Source of the DNA: an uncultured Desulfovibrio sp.
GTDB lineage: Bacteria; Desulfobacterota; Desulfovibrionia; Desulfovibrionales; Desulfovibrionaceae
Direction of reading: 5' to 3'
Length of the DNA: 64,000 nucleotides
NCBI RefSeq assembly: GCF_902477725.1
Contig: NZ_CABSIF010000002.1
Coordinates: 62,001-126,000 of the forward strand
The notes beneath the pieces were generated by a model. It saw only the letters and a program-made list of their open reading frames with translations. It ran no database searches and was not told where the DNA came from. The position numbers and the translations under genes were made by a program. Below, one piece after another: positions 9,501 through 16,314 of the stretch (positions are counted from its first letter, which is position 1; every line of letters starts with the position of its first letter).

Positions 9501-9792
9501 GCTGCGTGAGCACGGGCTTGAAGTGGAAGAAGTGCTCAAGGTTTACGAAGGGCGGCCCAACATTGTGGATCTGCTCATCAATCATGAGGTGGCTCTGGTC
9601 ATCAACACGGCTTCGGGCAAGCATACGGCCAGGGATTCCAAGGCCATTCGCCACGCGGCCCTGACATACAAGGTTCCTTACTGCACCACCATCGCCGCAG
9701 CGCGCGCCACGGCCACGGCCATCGGTTCGCGGCGGGCAGAGACCCATGTGGAAAGTTTGCAGGAATACTACGCGCGGGAAGCGCGGGGGTAA
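6550..9792 (+). CDS. carB: Carbamoyl-phosphate synthase large subunit
   Basis: A 1080-residue protein with the duplicated ATP-grasp architecture. The first half begins ILVIGAGPIIIGQGCEFDYSG, and the second half repeats it as VLILGGGPNRIGQGIEFDYCC near residue 565. A C-terminal MGS-like allosteric domain follows (about 940-1080). It makes carbamoyl phosphate from bicarbonate, ammonia and two ATP, feeding arginine and pyrimidine synthesis. carA lies 3 bases downstream, the reverse of the usual carA-carB order. Length and motifs are standard for the family. Confidence 0.97.
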   Translation: MPKRSDLHKILVIGAGPIIIGQGCEFDYSGSQAVKALKEEGYEVVLVNSNPATIMTDPHMADATYVEPIEQETLAAIIRKERPDALLPTLGGQTALNAALGLAKSGVLAECGVELIGARADVIEKAESRELFREAMEKIGLKMPASGIARTIEEACQLGNVLPFPLIIRPAFTLGGTGGGVAYNMEDLEAIASSGLSASPTSEVMIEQSVLGWKEIEMEVMRDAKDNCVIICAIENFDPMGVHTGDSITVAPVQTLSDAEYQNLRDASIAIMREIGVETGGSNVQFGLNPANGEIVVIEMNPRVSRSSALASKATGFPIAKIAAKLAVGYTLDELRNDITRETVASFEPAIDYCVVKIPRFTFEKFPGAKDELTTSMKSVGEAMSIGRTFKEALQKGLRSMEIGATGLGYSFRSELPDRETILESLHRPNSKRIFSLRQAIVAGISEEEIFAVSAIDPWFIRQVRDIVEMEKRISNFGLANDMTTANAALADMLREAKEYGFSDRQLAEMWKMPEADIRRMRKEMHVEPTYYLVDTCAAEFEAYTPYFYSTYERGEEIKVEDRRKVLILGGGPNRIGQGIEFDYCCCHASFALRDAGVMAIMANSNPETVSTDYDTSDRLYFEPLTFEDVMNIVEKEKPEGVIVQFGGQTPLNLAVPLMRAGVPILGTSPDAIDRAEDRERFQALIEKLELLQPPNGTAMSLEDALEVAERITYPVVVRPSYVLGGRAMAVVYDAAELKDYFHVQVPQKPEHPILIDKFLEHAVEVDVDALSDGKEVYVAGIMEHIEEAGIHSGDSACVLPSYSLSYDHVARIAVQAEALARELKVVGLMNIQFAIKGDDIYILEVNPRASRTAPFVSKATGVPLPYLATQVMLGKTLEELDPWSMRKGGFTCVKEAVLPFQRFPGVDVILGPEMHSTGEVMGMGSNFGEAFLKSQLGAGQVLPQGGKLFLSVNDRDKPYLPEVADMFAKLGFHLLATRGTAAVLREHGLEVEEVLKVYEGRPNIVDLLINHEVALVINTASGKHTARDSKAIRHAALTYKVPYCTTIAAARATATAIGSRRAETHVESLQEYYAREARG

Positions 9793-9795
9793 GTT

Positions 9796-10926
9796 ATGAA
9801 AGCATTGCTGGTGCTGGAAGACGGATTCACGTTGGAAGGCAAATCCTTTACCGGAGACTTTGAAACCGGCGGTGAAGTGATTTTCACCACGGGCATGACT
9901 GGCTATCAGGAAGTGCTCACCGACCCCTCCTACTACGGGCAGATGGTCTGCATGACCTATCCGCTGGTGGGCAACTACGGCATTTCCGAGGCTGATATGG
10001 AATCGGCCCGCGTGCATTGCAGCGCCTTTCTGGTAAAGGAATGCTGCAAGCAGCCCTCCAACTGGCAGTCTGTCATGGCATTGCCCGCCTTTTTGCAGAA
10101 GTTCGATACGCCTGGCATGGAAGGGCTGGATACCCGCGCCCTGACGCGCCACCTGCGCATCAACGGCGCCATGCGCGGCATGATTTCCACCAGGGAGCTG
10201 AACCCCGCTGCCCTCAAGGAAAAAGTGCTTGCCCAGCCCACCATGAAGGGCCGCAATCTCGTGCCCTTTGTGGCAGCGCAGGAACCCTACGCGTGGTTTG
10301 ACAACCAGCCGCAAAAGGTCGCTCTCGGCGCCGACGGCGCCTACGCATGGCGCGGCACGGGCCTGCCCCTGCTGGTGTATGATTATGGCATCAAGTGGAA
10401 CATTCTGCGCCGCCTGTGCGAGGCCGGTTTTGAGCCTCTGGCGGTGCCGCCGAACTTCAGCGCAGCGCAGGCCAAGGCCAGTGGAGCCAAGGGCGTGTTC
10501 CTTTCCAACGGCCCCGGCGACCCGGCCACCCTGACTGCCGAAATTGCTCTGGTGCGCGAGCTTGTTGGTTCGTTCCCTGTCACAGGCATCTGCCTCGGGC
10601 ATCAGCTTATCGGTCATGCCCTTGGCGGCACCACCGACAAGCTCAAGTTCGGCCACCACGGCTGCAACCACCCTGTCAAGGATCTGACCACAGGACGCAT
10701 CGAAATTTCGTCCCAGAACCACGGTTTCCATGTGGTGTTGGACGGTGTGAACGATGTGGAAGCCACGCATATCAACCTGAACGACAACACGCTTGAAGGC
10801 CTGCGCCACAAGACCCTGCCTGTCATGAGCGTGCAGTACCACCCCGAAGCGGCGGCTGGCCCCCGCGATGGGCAGTACCTCTTTGGCCGCTTCCGCCAGC
10901 TTATAGGCGAGGCCGCAGGAGCGTAG
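9796..10926 (+). CDS. carA: Carbamoyl-phosphate synthase small (glutaminase) subunit
   Basis: A 376-residue protein with an N-terminal CPSase small domain (MKALLVLEDGFTLEGKSF) and a C-terminal class I glutamine amidotransferase. The nucleophile motif GICLGHQLIG and the catalytic QYHPEA are both present. It hydrolyses glutamine and channels ammonia to CarB. It starts 3 bases after the carB stop with GGGGG overlapping the carB end as ribosome-binding site, so translation is probably coupled. A strong terminator follows at 10991. Confidence 0.96.
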   Translation: MKALLVLEDGFTLEGKSFTGDFETGGEVIFTTGMTGYQEVLTDPSYYGQMVCMTYPLVGNYGISEADMESARVHCSAFLVKECCKQPSNWQSVMALPAFLQKFDTPGMEGLDTRALTRHLRINGAMRGMISTRELNPAALKEKVLAQPTMKGRNLVPFVAAQEPYAWFDNQPQKVALGADGAYAWRGTGLPLLVYDYGIKWNILRRLCEAGFEPLAVPPNFSAAQAKASGAKGVFLSNGPGDPATLTAEIALVRELVGSFPVTGICLGHQLIGHALGGTTDKLKFGHHGCNHPVKDLTTGRIEISSQNHGFHVVLDGVNDVEATHINLNDNTLEGLRHKTLPVMSVQYHPEAAAGPRDGQYLFGRFRQLIGEAAGA

Positions 10927-10990
10927 GGCAGATTGCCCTGCCACCAAGGCATATAAAGTACAAAGGCGCACCGTGCGCCACGGTGAATGA

Positions 10991-11025
10991 AAACCCGGCT
11001 GTTTATGTAAGGCAGCCGGGTTTTT
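10991..11025. terminator. Intrinsic terminator after carBA
   Basis: An 11-base perfect stem (10991-11001 with 11013-11023) rich in GC at its core ends in a T run. The opposite strand also has A-to-T flanks, so it could work both ways. It ends the carBA transcript about 65 bases after carA. Confidence 0.85.
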
Positions 11026-11176
11026 CGTACTTGATATCTCGGTGGTGTTTTGGGTAAACTACAATACAAGCTAAGGGCCATGCCCCGATAATTTTTGCCG
11101 CTGGTCTATTTTGTCCACGCGGCTGGCTGCCGCACAAGCGGTATTGCAAAGGGTTCTTCAACTCAAGGAGCATATC

Positions 11177-11611
11177 GTGAAAAAGTCGGTTTTGTGTCTG
11201 GCCTTGAGCCTTGCACTTGTTCTGGCATTCGCTCCGGTTCGCGCTGCCGAGAATACGCCTGAGGCCGAAACTTCCAAGGCGAATCCTGTGGATCAGTTTA
11301 CGGGTGCCGCGTGGCAAAAAACTCCGGAAGCTGAAAAGCTCGCCTTTCTTTTCGGTGTGGAAACAGCGATCACCGTTGAGTATTTTGTAAACGGCAAAAT
11401 CGTGGAGAAAGCGGCCAAGGAAGGCAAGCGCCCGGTGTACACGCTTTCACCCTTTGAAAAGGGCTGGATGAAGGCCTTCAAAGGTGTAAACCGCGCAGAA
11501 GTCGCCAAGATGGTGGACGCGTGGTATACTGCTAATCCGCAGCAACTTGAACGCCCTGTCATGAGCGTGATCTGGCGCGAAATCATTGAACCCCGCCTGA
11601 ACGCCAAGTAA
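11177..11611 (+). CDS. Small exported protein of unknown function
   Basis: A 144-residue protein starting with GTG at 11177, preceded by AAGGAG with 6 bases of spacing; this strong site decides the start over upstream in-frame codons. A cleavable signal peptide is clear (VKKSVLCLALSLALVLAFAP then VRAA), so the mature protein is periplasmic, about 120 residues. The mature part has few cysteines and a mixed charged pattern (EKLAFLFGVETAI, LSPFEKGWMKAF, RPVMSVIWREII). I do not recognise a characterised family. It lies 39 bases before a lipoprotein gene, with a weak hairpin in between. Confidence 0.75.
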   Translation: MKKSVLCLALSLALVLAFAPVRAAENTPEAETSKANPVDQFTGAAWQKTPEAEKLAFLFGVETAITVEYFVNGKIVEKAAKEGKRPVYTLSPFEKGWMKAFKGVNRAEVAKMVDAWYTANPQQLERPVMSVIWREIIEPRLNAK

Positions 11612-11615
11612 CAGC

Positions 11616-11637
11616 AAAATCCGCTACGCGGTTTTTT
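11616..11637 (+). terminator. Weak terminator-like hairpin
   Basis: A 4-base GC stem (CCGC/GCGG, loop TAC) flanked by A and T runs, located between the exported protein and the lipoprotein gene. The short stem suggests at most partial termination. Confidence 0.35.
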
Positions 11638-11650
11638 CAGGAGAGAAAAT

Positions 11651-11890
11651 ATGAAAAACTTGTTGATAATCACGTTGCTGGCAGCCATGTTTGTCAGCGG
11701 CATCGGTTGCACCAATATGAGCAAGACCCAGCAGGGTGTTGCCAGTGGTGCGGCCCTTGGCGCGCTTGGCGGTGCCGGTGTTGCTGCCATTGCCGGTGGA
11801 TCGGCTGCCTGGGGCGCCCTCGCTGGCGCAGGTGTGGGCGCTCTGGCTGGCGGCATAGTCGGGCACGAGCAGAGCAAGAAAGCCTGGTAA
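11651..11890 (+). CDS. Small glycine-zipper lipoprotein
   Basis: A 79-residue protein with a lipoprotein signal peptide ending in a lipobox-like VSGIGC (Cys at residue 20). Most of the mature part is Gly/Ala-rich with a glycine-zipper spacing (GALGGAGVAAIAGG, GALAGAGVGALAGG), as in the glycine-zipper 2TM/YMGG-type envelope proteins. It probably sits in the envelope as a small lipid-anchored membrane-associating protein. AGGAGA lies 8 bases upstream of the ATG. Function is unknown beyond the family resemblance. Confidence 0.8.
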   Translation: MKNLLIITLLAAMFVSGIGCTNMSKTQQGVASGAALGALGGAGVAAIAGGSAAWGALAGAGVGALAGGIVGHEQSKKAW

Positions 11891-11948
11891 AGGCCTTTTT
11901 GCTGTACTGCATTTGCGGCTCTGCGCCGTATGAGAATGCACTCTTCAG

Positions 11949-11975
11949 GCGGGCTGTACCAACGGCCCGCTTTTT
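11949..11975 (+). terminator. Intrinsic terminator after the glycine-zipper lipoprotein
   Basis: GCGGGC (11949-11954) pairs with GCCCGC (11965-11970), followed by five T. The next gene starts 20 bases later. Confidence 0.7.
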
Positions 11976-11995
11976 CATGAACAAAGGATAATGTC

Positions 11996-12808
11996 ATGGT
12001 TGCAAACCTTCACACGGTCTTTTTCAGCCCAACTGGCAGCAGCCGCAACATGGCGCAAGAGGTTGCCCGTGTTCTGGAGCAGGAATTGGCGCAGAATATG
12101 GCGCTGGCGCGCGGCGATGACTGGGACTGGACGTTTCCTGAAGGGCGGGCGGCAGCCCACACGCTTGGAGCGGAGGATGTGCTGGTTTTTGCCTTTCCGG
12201 TCTATGCCGGGCGTATTCCCCAATTGCTGATGGAGCCGCTGGCAAGGTTGGCAGGGCATGGAGCACGAGCGGTTCCGCTTGCCGTGTATGGCAACAGGCA
12301 CTATGACGATGCCCTGCTTGAAGCGGTTGATCTGTTTGTAGCCCACGGTTTTTCCGTTCCTGCGGCAGGGGCCTTTGTGGCAGAGCACAGCATGACGGCA
12401 AAGGTCGGGGCAGGCAGGCCTGATGCAGAAGATATGGCCGCTATCGCGAATTTTGCTCGCAACGCTGCCAGCGTCATCTGCAGTGGAAGAAGCACAACTG
12501 TGGCTGTGTCCGGCAACCGCCCTTACAAGGCGCTGCCGCCAGCAGCGGATATTCGGCCTCAAACCCTTGATTCATGTACGCAGTGCGGCTTGTGCGCCAG
12601 CGTGTGCCCCATGCGCGTGATTGATGCCAACAATGCCGCGCAGGTGGCGCAGGGCTGTTTGCGCTGTTGCGCCTGCGTAAAAATCTGCCCGGAACAGGCA
12701 AAGTATTTTGACAATCCTCAGGTGGACAAAATCGTTGCCATGATCGAAAGCAACTGCCGTGAGCGGCGTGAGCCGGAGGTGTTTTTTGCCGCAGCGGGCA
12801 TAATATAA
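11996..12808 (+). CDS. EFR1-type flavodoxin/ferredoxin fusion protein
   Basis: A 270-residue cytosolic redox protein. The N-terminal half is flavodoxin-like, with the FMN phosphate-binding FFSPTGSSRNMA at about residues 9-20 and a VFAFPVYAGRIP strand-loop. The C-terminus carries two [4Fe-4S] motifs: CTQCGLCASVCP beginning at Cys194, and CLRCCACVKICP, which has one extra Cys. This matches the EFR1 family of electron-transfer proteins; donor and acceptor are not shown by context. AAAGGA precedes the ATG, and a terminator follows at 12870. Confidence 0.85.
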   Translation: MVANLHTVFFSPTGSSRNMAQEVARVLEQELAQNMALARGDDWDWTFPEGRAAAHTLGAEDVLVFAFPVYAGRIPQLLMEPLARLAGHGARAVPLAVYGNRHYDDALLEAVDLFVAHGFSVPAAGAFVAEHSMTAKVGAGRPDAEDMAAIANFARNAASVICSGRSTTVAVSGNRPYKALPPAADIRPQTLDSCTQCGLCASVCPMRVIDANNAAQVAQGCLRCCACVKICPEQAKYFDNPQVDKIVAMIESNCRERREPEVFFAAAGII

Positions 12809-12869
12809 GCAGACCTAGCCGAGCAGGCAGGGCAATTGCCAGCCGCACAAGCGGGCCATGTTGAAACGC

Positions 12870-12908
12870 AAAGCCGGATCAGAACGCTTGTTCCTGACCC
12901 GGCTTTTT
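12870..12908 (+). terminator. Intrinsic terminator
   Basis: AAAGCCGGATCAG (12870-12882) pairs, with one mismatch, with 12894-12906 and continues into a T run. It lies between the flavodoxin-ferredoxin gene and the convergent HD-GYP gene and can serve both strands. Confidence 0.75.
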
Positions 12909-13005
12909 ATGTAGCTGCTGGCTCAGGTCAGACGCCCGTGGAGCGTTTAAGCCTGAGCCAAAATGAGTTTTTGCTGTTTCCTTGCTGGCCTGTGCCTGGG
13001 TATGT

Positions 13006-14055
13006 CTATTCCGGCTGCGGCGTATCTACCACCGCGTCCATGTCGACCATTTGCCCGATGGTGCCTGCGGCAAAACCACCGAACAGCGCGTTGGCCATTT
13101 CCTGATCATAGCGCGGGTCGCTGGCAAGTTCCTTGGCAGACTGCACAACATCCTTGCCCTTTCTGAAAGGCCGTTCGCAAATCATGGCGGCAAAAGAGTC
13201 GGCCACCGCTGCAAGGCGTCCCACCTTGGTGGTCTGGCTGCCCTTGGTATGCTGGGGATAGCCCGAACCGTCAAGCCGTTCGTGATGCTCAAAACAGGCG
13301 CGCAGCAGTTCGTCAAAAGACACTTCCATCTTTTGCATCAACCGAACGCCCACAATGGGATGGGGAATGATTTTTTCCCTTTCTTCCTGCTTCAGAGGGC
13401 CAGCCTTGCTGAGCAGGAAAGGGGGAACCTTGCACATGCCCACATCGTGCAGCAGCATGGCAACTGCAATGCGATCCATGTCTTTGCGGCGGTATTCACC
13501 AGAGCCCTGCAACCATATCCACAGGCCCACAATCATACTGTTGATGGAATGCCGTGCAAGGTTGTTTTTGCGAAACAGACGGCGCATGAATGTGTTGATG
13601 TGGTGTTTGTCGCTCCACAGGTATTCAGTAACAACCATAACGTCGCGGTACAGCGGTTCAAAGAGCGCCTTGACGGGCTGCTCAAAAAAATCGCTGCAAC
13701 GCATAAGCAGGGCGCGGATGCAGATATCTGCGATTTCCGCTTCCTTGAGGTTGTTGTCCTGCAACACAAGGTCAAGCTGCTTGACGATATGGCGCGAGTA
13801 AATGGGGTGGTCGGAGCGCGAAACAAAAAGGTCGCCCTCCGCACACAACTGCGCCACTTCGTCCACCTGTTCGCTGGTCAGGCGGCTCCCCTTGACGCAG
13901 TAGGGAGCCAGCACCGCGATGTCTTCACGAAACCTGAACAGATCTACCGGAGGCCGGAACTTGGGAAAGCTCGACAGGATTTCGCCGCTGATCTGATAAT
14001 ATTCCTCATTGATGTTCATGGGAACATCAAGAACTTTCCTTTGCTCTGCGGCCAT
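13006..14055 (-). CDS. HD-GYP domain protein (probable cyclic-di-GMP phosphodiesterase)
   Basis: A 349-residue protein. Residues about 1-160 are an unassigned N-terminal region without membrane segments. The C-terminal half is an HD-GYP domain: HDVGMCKVP for HDIGK-type metal binding, then FEHHERLDGSGYP with the GYP motif intact. Such domains hydrolyse cyclic-di-GMP. The start follows the pyk stop by only 3 bases, with GGAAG inside the end of pyk, so this regulator is transcribed and probably translated together with pyruvate kinase. Confidence 0.85.
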   Translation of the reverse strand: MAAEQRKVLDVPMNINEEYYQISGEILSSFPKFRPPVDLFRFREDIAVLAPYCVKGSRLTSEQVDEVAQLCAEGDLFVSRSDHPIYSRHIVKQLDLVLQDNNLKEAEIADICIRALLMRCSDFFEQPVKALFEPLYRDVMVVTEYLWSDKHHINTFMRRLFRKNNLARHSINSMIVGLWIWLQGSGEYRRKDMDRIAVAMLLHDVGMCKVPPFLLSKAGPLKQEEREKIIPHPIVGVRLMQKMEVSFDELLRACFEHHERLDGSGYPQHTKGSQTTKVGRLAAVADSFAAMICERPFRKGKDVVQSAKELASDPRYDQEMANALFGGFAAGTIGQMVDMDAVVDTPQPE

Positions 14056-14058
14056 GAG

Positions 14059-15477
14059 CTACTTCCAGTAAATTTTGACAAGGTTTGTACCACGGGGCGT
14101 GGCGGAAGACCCCTTGACCTGACCAGCGGTAATAACCGCGCAGTCGTCAGGTTCAAAATCAGGGCTGTTATGGATAAAGCTCTCGGCCCGGATAAGGTGG
14201 CTTGGTTCTTCCTGCGGGTTTTCCACAAAAACAGGCCTCACGCCCCAAACAAAGTTGAGCGCCTTGATGGAAACCGGGTCAGGCGTGAGCGCATAGATGC
14301 TTTGCGGGGGGCGGCGGGCAGAGACCTGCCGGGCCGAACTGCCCGAAAGACTGTGCGACACAATGGCCTTGGCCGAAGCCTTGTCTGCCAGCAGGCAGGC
14401 GGAGTAGGCCAGAAATTCAGGTATGCCCTTGTCGCTGTCCGGCTCTTCAAGCTTGCGGTTGAGCAGCAGCAGGCGTTCGGCCTCGTCGGTGATGCGGCGC
14501 ATGTAACGCACCGTTTCAACGGGGAAGTTGCCCATGGCGGTTTCTTCCGAAAGCATCACGCAGTCCGCGCCGTCAAGCACGGCATTGGCCACGTCTGTGG
14601 TCTCCGCGCGGGTGGGGGCAGGGCTGTTGACCATGGAGAGCAGCATCTGCGTGGCAACAATAACCGGCTTGGAGGCCTTGTTGCATGCGCTGATGATGTG
14701 CTTTTGCAGCGCGGGCAGAAGGGGCAGGGGACATTCCACACCAAGGTCGCCTCGAGCCACCATGACGACGTCTGTCTCGTGCAGAATTTCTGCAAGGTTG
14801 TCCACGGCGCTCTGCCGTTCAAGTTTGACGACCACGGGCAGGCTTTTGCCGGCAGCGGCGATAAGCTCCTTGGCTTCGCGCACGTCGTCCGCAGTCTGCA
14901 CGTAGGAGATTGCCACTGCGTCCACGCCAAGCTTGAGGCCGTCCGCAAGGTCTTTTTTGTCCTTTTCCGTCAGGGCGCGCACCTTGGTGGCCTTGCCGGG
15001 CAGGGCCAGACCCTTGCGCGAGGTGACGATGCCGGAGTTGTCCGCCTTAAGCATCACAAGGCCGTCCGAGCGGCACTCAGTAACCACAAACTGAAGCCCG
15101 CCGTCAGCCAGCACCATGCGATCGCCGGGCTCGAGGCTTTCGAGGATCACATCGTGGTCAAAGGGCAGATAGGGGAAATCGTCCACATGGCGGTCACTGG
15201 GGCCGAGCAGCAGTTCCATGCCCTTGGTGACGGTTATGCTGGTTTCGGGCAGCACGCCAAGGCGAATCTTGGGGCCGGAAAGATCCTGCATGATGGTGAT
15301 GGGCCGCCCGATGGCCGCTTCCACCTCACGGATGCTCTGGATGATGGTAACAAAGTCCGCTGCGCCGCCATGCGAAAAATTGAGGCGAAATACACTGACC
15401 CCGGCCTCGGCCAGTTCGTGCAATTTTTCTTTGCTGTTGGAAGCGGGACCGATAGTAGCGACAATTTTCGTTCTCAT
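14059..15477 (-). CDS. pyk: Pyruvate kinase
   Basis: A 472-residue enzyme making pyruvate and ATP from phosphoenolpyruvate and ADP. It begins MRTKIVATIGPAS, has VFRLNFSHG with the substrate-binding Asn, MQDLSGPKIR, MVARGDLGVE for metal binding and MLSEETAMGNFPVETV. The C-terminal allosteric domain is shorter than in some relatives, but total length is normal. The start at 15477 has AAGGAA 6 bases upstream; an 11-codon upstream extension is possible but less likely. A promoter is visible at 15552-15580. Confidence 0.95.
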   Translation of the reverse strand: MRTKIVATIGPASNSKEKLHELAEAGVSVFRLNFSHGGAADFVTIIQSIREVEAAIGRPITIMQDLSGPKIRLGVLPETSITVTKGMELLLGPSDRHVDDFPYLPFDHDVILESLEPGDRMVLADGGLQFVVTECRSDGLVMLKADNSGIVTSRKGLALPGKATKVRALTEKDKKDLADGLKLGVDAVAISYVQTADDVREAKELIAAAGKSLPVVVKLERQSAVDNLAEILHETDVVMVARGDLGVECPLPLLPALQKHIISACNKASKPVIVATQMLLSMVNSPAPTRAETTDVANAVLDGADCVMLSEETAMGNFPVETVRYMRRITDEAERLLLLNRKLEEPDSDKGIPEFLAYSACLLADKASAKAIVSHSLSGSSARQVSARRPPQSIYALTPDPVSIKALNFVWGVRPVFVENPQEEPSHLIRAESFIHNSPDFEPDDCAVITAGQVKGSSATPRGTNLVKIYWK

Positions 15478-15551
15478 ATCTGTTCCTTTTGGCTGAAACC
15501 GGTGGCGCAAGGGCGCAAAAGTACAAAATTTACAGTTCCGGCTTGGTCCAA

Positions 15552-15580
15552 ATAGTCTTGTTTTTCCCGCATATTGTCAA
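15552..15580 (-). promoter_or_regulatory. Sigma-70-type promoter for pyk
   Basis: On the minus strand, a consensus TTGACA (15575-15580) and GACTAT (15552-15557) are separated by 17 bases. It gives a leader of roughly 65-70 bases before the pyk ATG. Confidence 0.55.
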
Positions 15581-15691
15581 GGCATTCGGCGCAAAAGCGT
15601 TGAAACTGCGCTCTTGTTGTTCGCCTGGTGGCTTTTTGCTTCTGGCGGCAATGATGGGCGTTATTTTTTGTCGTGCATTACCTGAGGGGTG

Positions 15692-15722
15692 GCAGTGGTA
15701 ATTTGCCACTTTTTACCACTGC
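15692..15722. promoter_or_regulatory. Inverted repeat made of MraZ-like half sites between pyk and mraZ
   Basis: GCAGTGGTAA (15692-15701) is perfectly inverted at 15713-15722. Within it the unit AGTGGYAA occurs once on the plus strand (15694-15701) and twice on the minus strand (15703-15710 and 15713-15720), the latter two exactly 10 bases apart. The same unit and spacing occur in the array just upstream of mraZ, so MraZ is a plausible binder. The 382-base gap 15478-15859 otherwise holds the pyk and mraZ promoters; nothing else was seen. Confidence 0.45.
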
Positions 15723-15791
15723 AAAAACGGGCGGAAACTGGATGGCTGATAGCCAGATAATTCGCAAATAAAGCCAATTTTGCGGCATTAC

Positions 15792-15820
15792 TTGACACGG
15801 GGTGGGGCATGGGGCATAAG
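15792..15820 (+). promoter_or_regulatory. Sigma-70-type promoter for the mraZ/dcw operon
   Basis: Consensus TTGACA (15792-15797) is followed after 17 bases by CATAAG (15815-15820). It predicts a start of transcription near 15827, just before the GTG start of mraZ, and overlaps the first MraZ repeat. Confidence 0.6.
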
Positions 15821-15867
15821 TGGGAAAAAGTGGTAACAAGTAGTAAGAAGTGGGAAAAAGTGAAAAA
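15818..15867 (+). promoter_or_regulatory. MraZ operator: five 10-base direct repeats
   Basis: Five consecutive decamers in perfect 10-base phase start at 15818, 15828, 15838, 15848 and 15858: AAGTGGGAAA, AAGTGGTAAC, AAGTAGTAAG, AAGTGGGAAA, AAGTGAAAAA. MraZ of other bacteria binds TGGGN repeats with 10-base period upstream of its own operon, so this is very likely the autoregulatory operator. It extends from the -10 box through the mraZ start codon. Confidence 0.8.
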
Positions 15868-16306
15868 ACTGTTCACAAAAAGCCTTTCCCGCAGCCTGGA
15901 CCCCAAGGGGCGCCTCATGCTGCCGCCGGAATACCGCGAAGGACTCTGCGCGGACGGCGGCTCTGGGGTGTTTTGGCTTACTGCTTTTTACGGACGCCTG
16001 GTGGCCTATCTGCCCGCCGACTGGGACATGGTTACAGAACAGCTTGGCAGCATCCCCATGCCTTCACCCAGGCTTTCGCACTTCAAAACAAAGGTTATGG
16101 GCCTTGCCCAGGAACTTGAACCTGACGCCCAGGGGCGAGTGCGCATTCCGCAGGTGCTGATGCGCGAGGCGGGCTTGCATAAGGATGCAATGCTTGTGGG
16201 CATGCTGAACAAATTTGAAATCTGGGATCAGGAACGCTTCAACGCCCTCCAGCTTGAGGATGTGTCCGACGAGCTTTCCGGGCTTGGCATAACTCTCAGT
16301 CTATAG
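15860..16306 (+). CDS. mraZ: Transcriptional regulator MraZ
   Basis: A 148-residue protein with two SpoVT/AbrB-like repeats: SRSLDPKGRLMLPPEYRE near the N-terminus and ELEPDAQGRVRIPQVLMREAG in the second half. MraZ is a ring-forming DNA-binding protein that represses its own mur/fts operon. I choose the GTG at 15860: it gives the normal family length and lies downstream of the promoter, whereas the in-frame ATG at 15809 would precede the predicted transcript start. The start codon lies inside the fifth operator repeat. No strong Shine-Dalgarno is seen. rsmH follows after 8 bases. Confidence 0.88.
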   Translation: MKKLFTKSLSRSLDPKGRLMLPPEYREGLCADGGSGVFWLTAFYGRLVAYLPADWDMVTEQLGSIPMPSPRLSHFKTKVMGLAQELEPDAQGRVRIPQVLMREAGLHKDAMLVGMLNKFEIWDQERFNALQLEDVSDELSGLGITLSL

Positions 16307-16314
16307 GCCGCACC

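Noticed and set aside
6568..10971. A 1467-codon open frame on the minus strand, antisense to carB and carA
   Set aside because: It is the mirror of two certain genes. GC-rich third positions keep this antisense frame free of stops; it has no ribosome-binding site and a His/Gly/Ala-rich composition typical of such shadows.
12982..15555. An 857-codon plus-strand frame across the HD-GYP and pyk genes
   Set aside because: It spans two certain minus-strand genes and their junction, so it is a codon-bias shadow.
15809..15859. ATG at 15809 as start of mraZ
   Set aside because: It lies upstream of the predicted -10 box and would add 17 residues encoded by the operator repeats.
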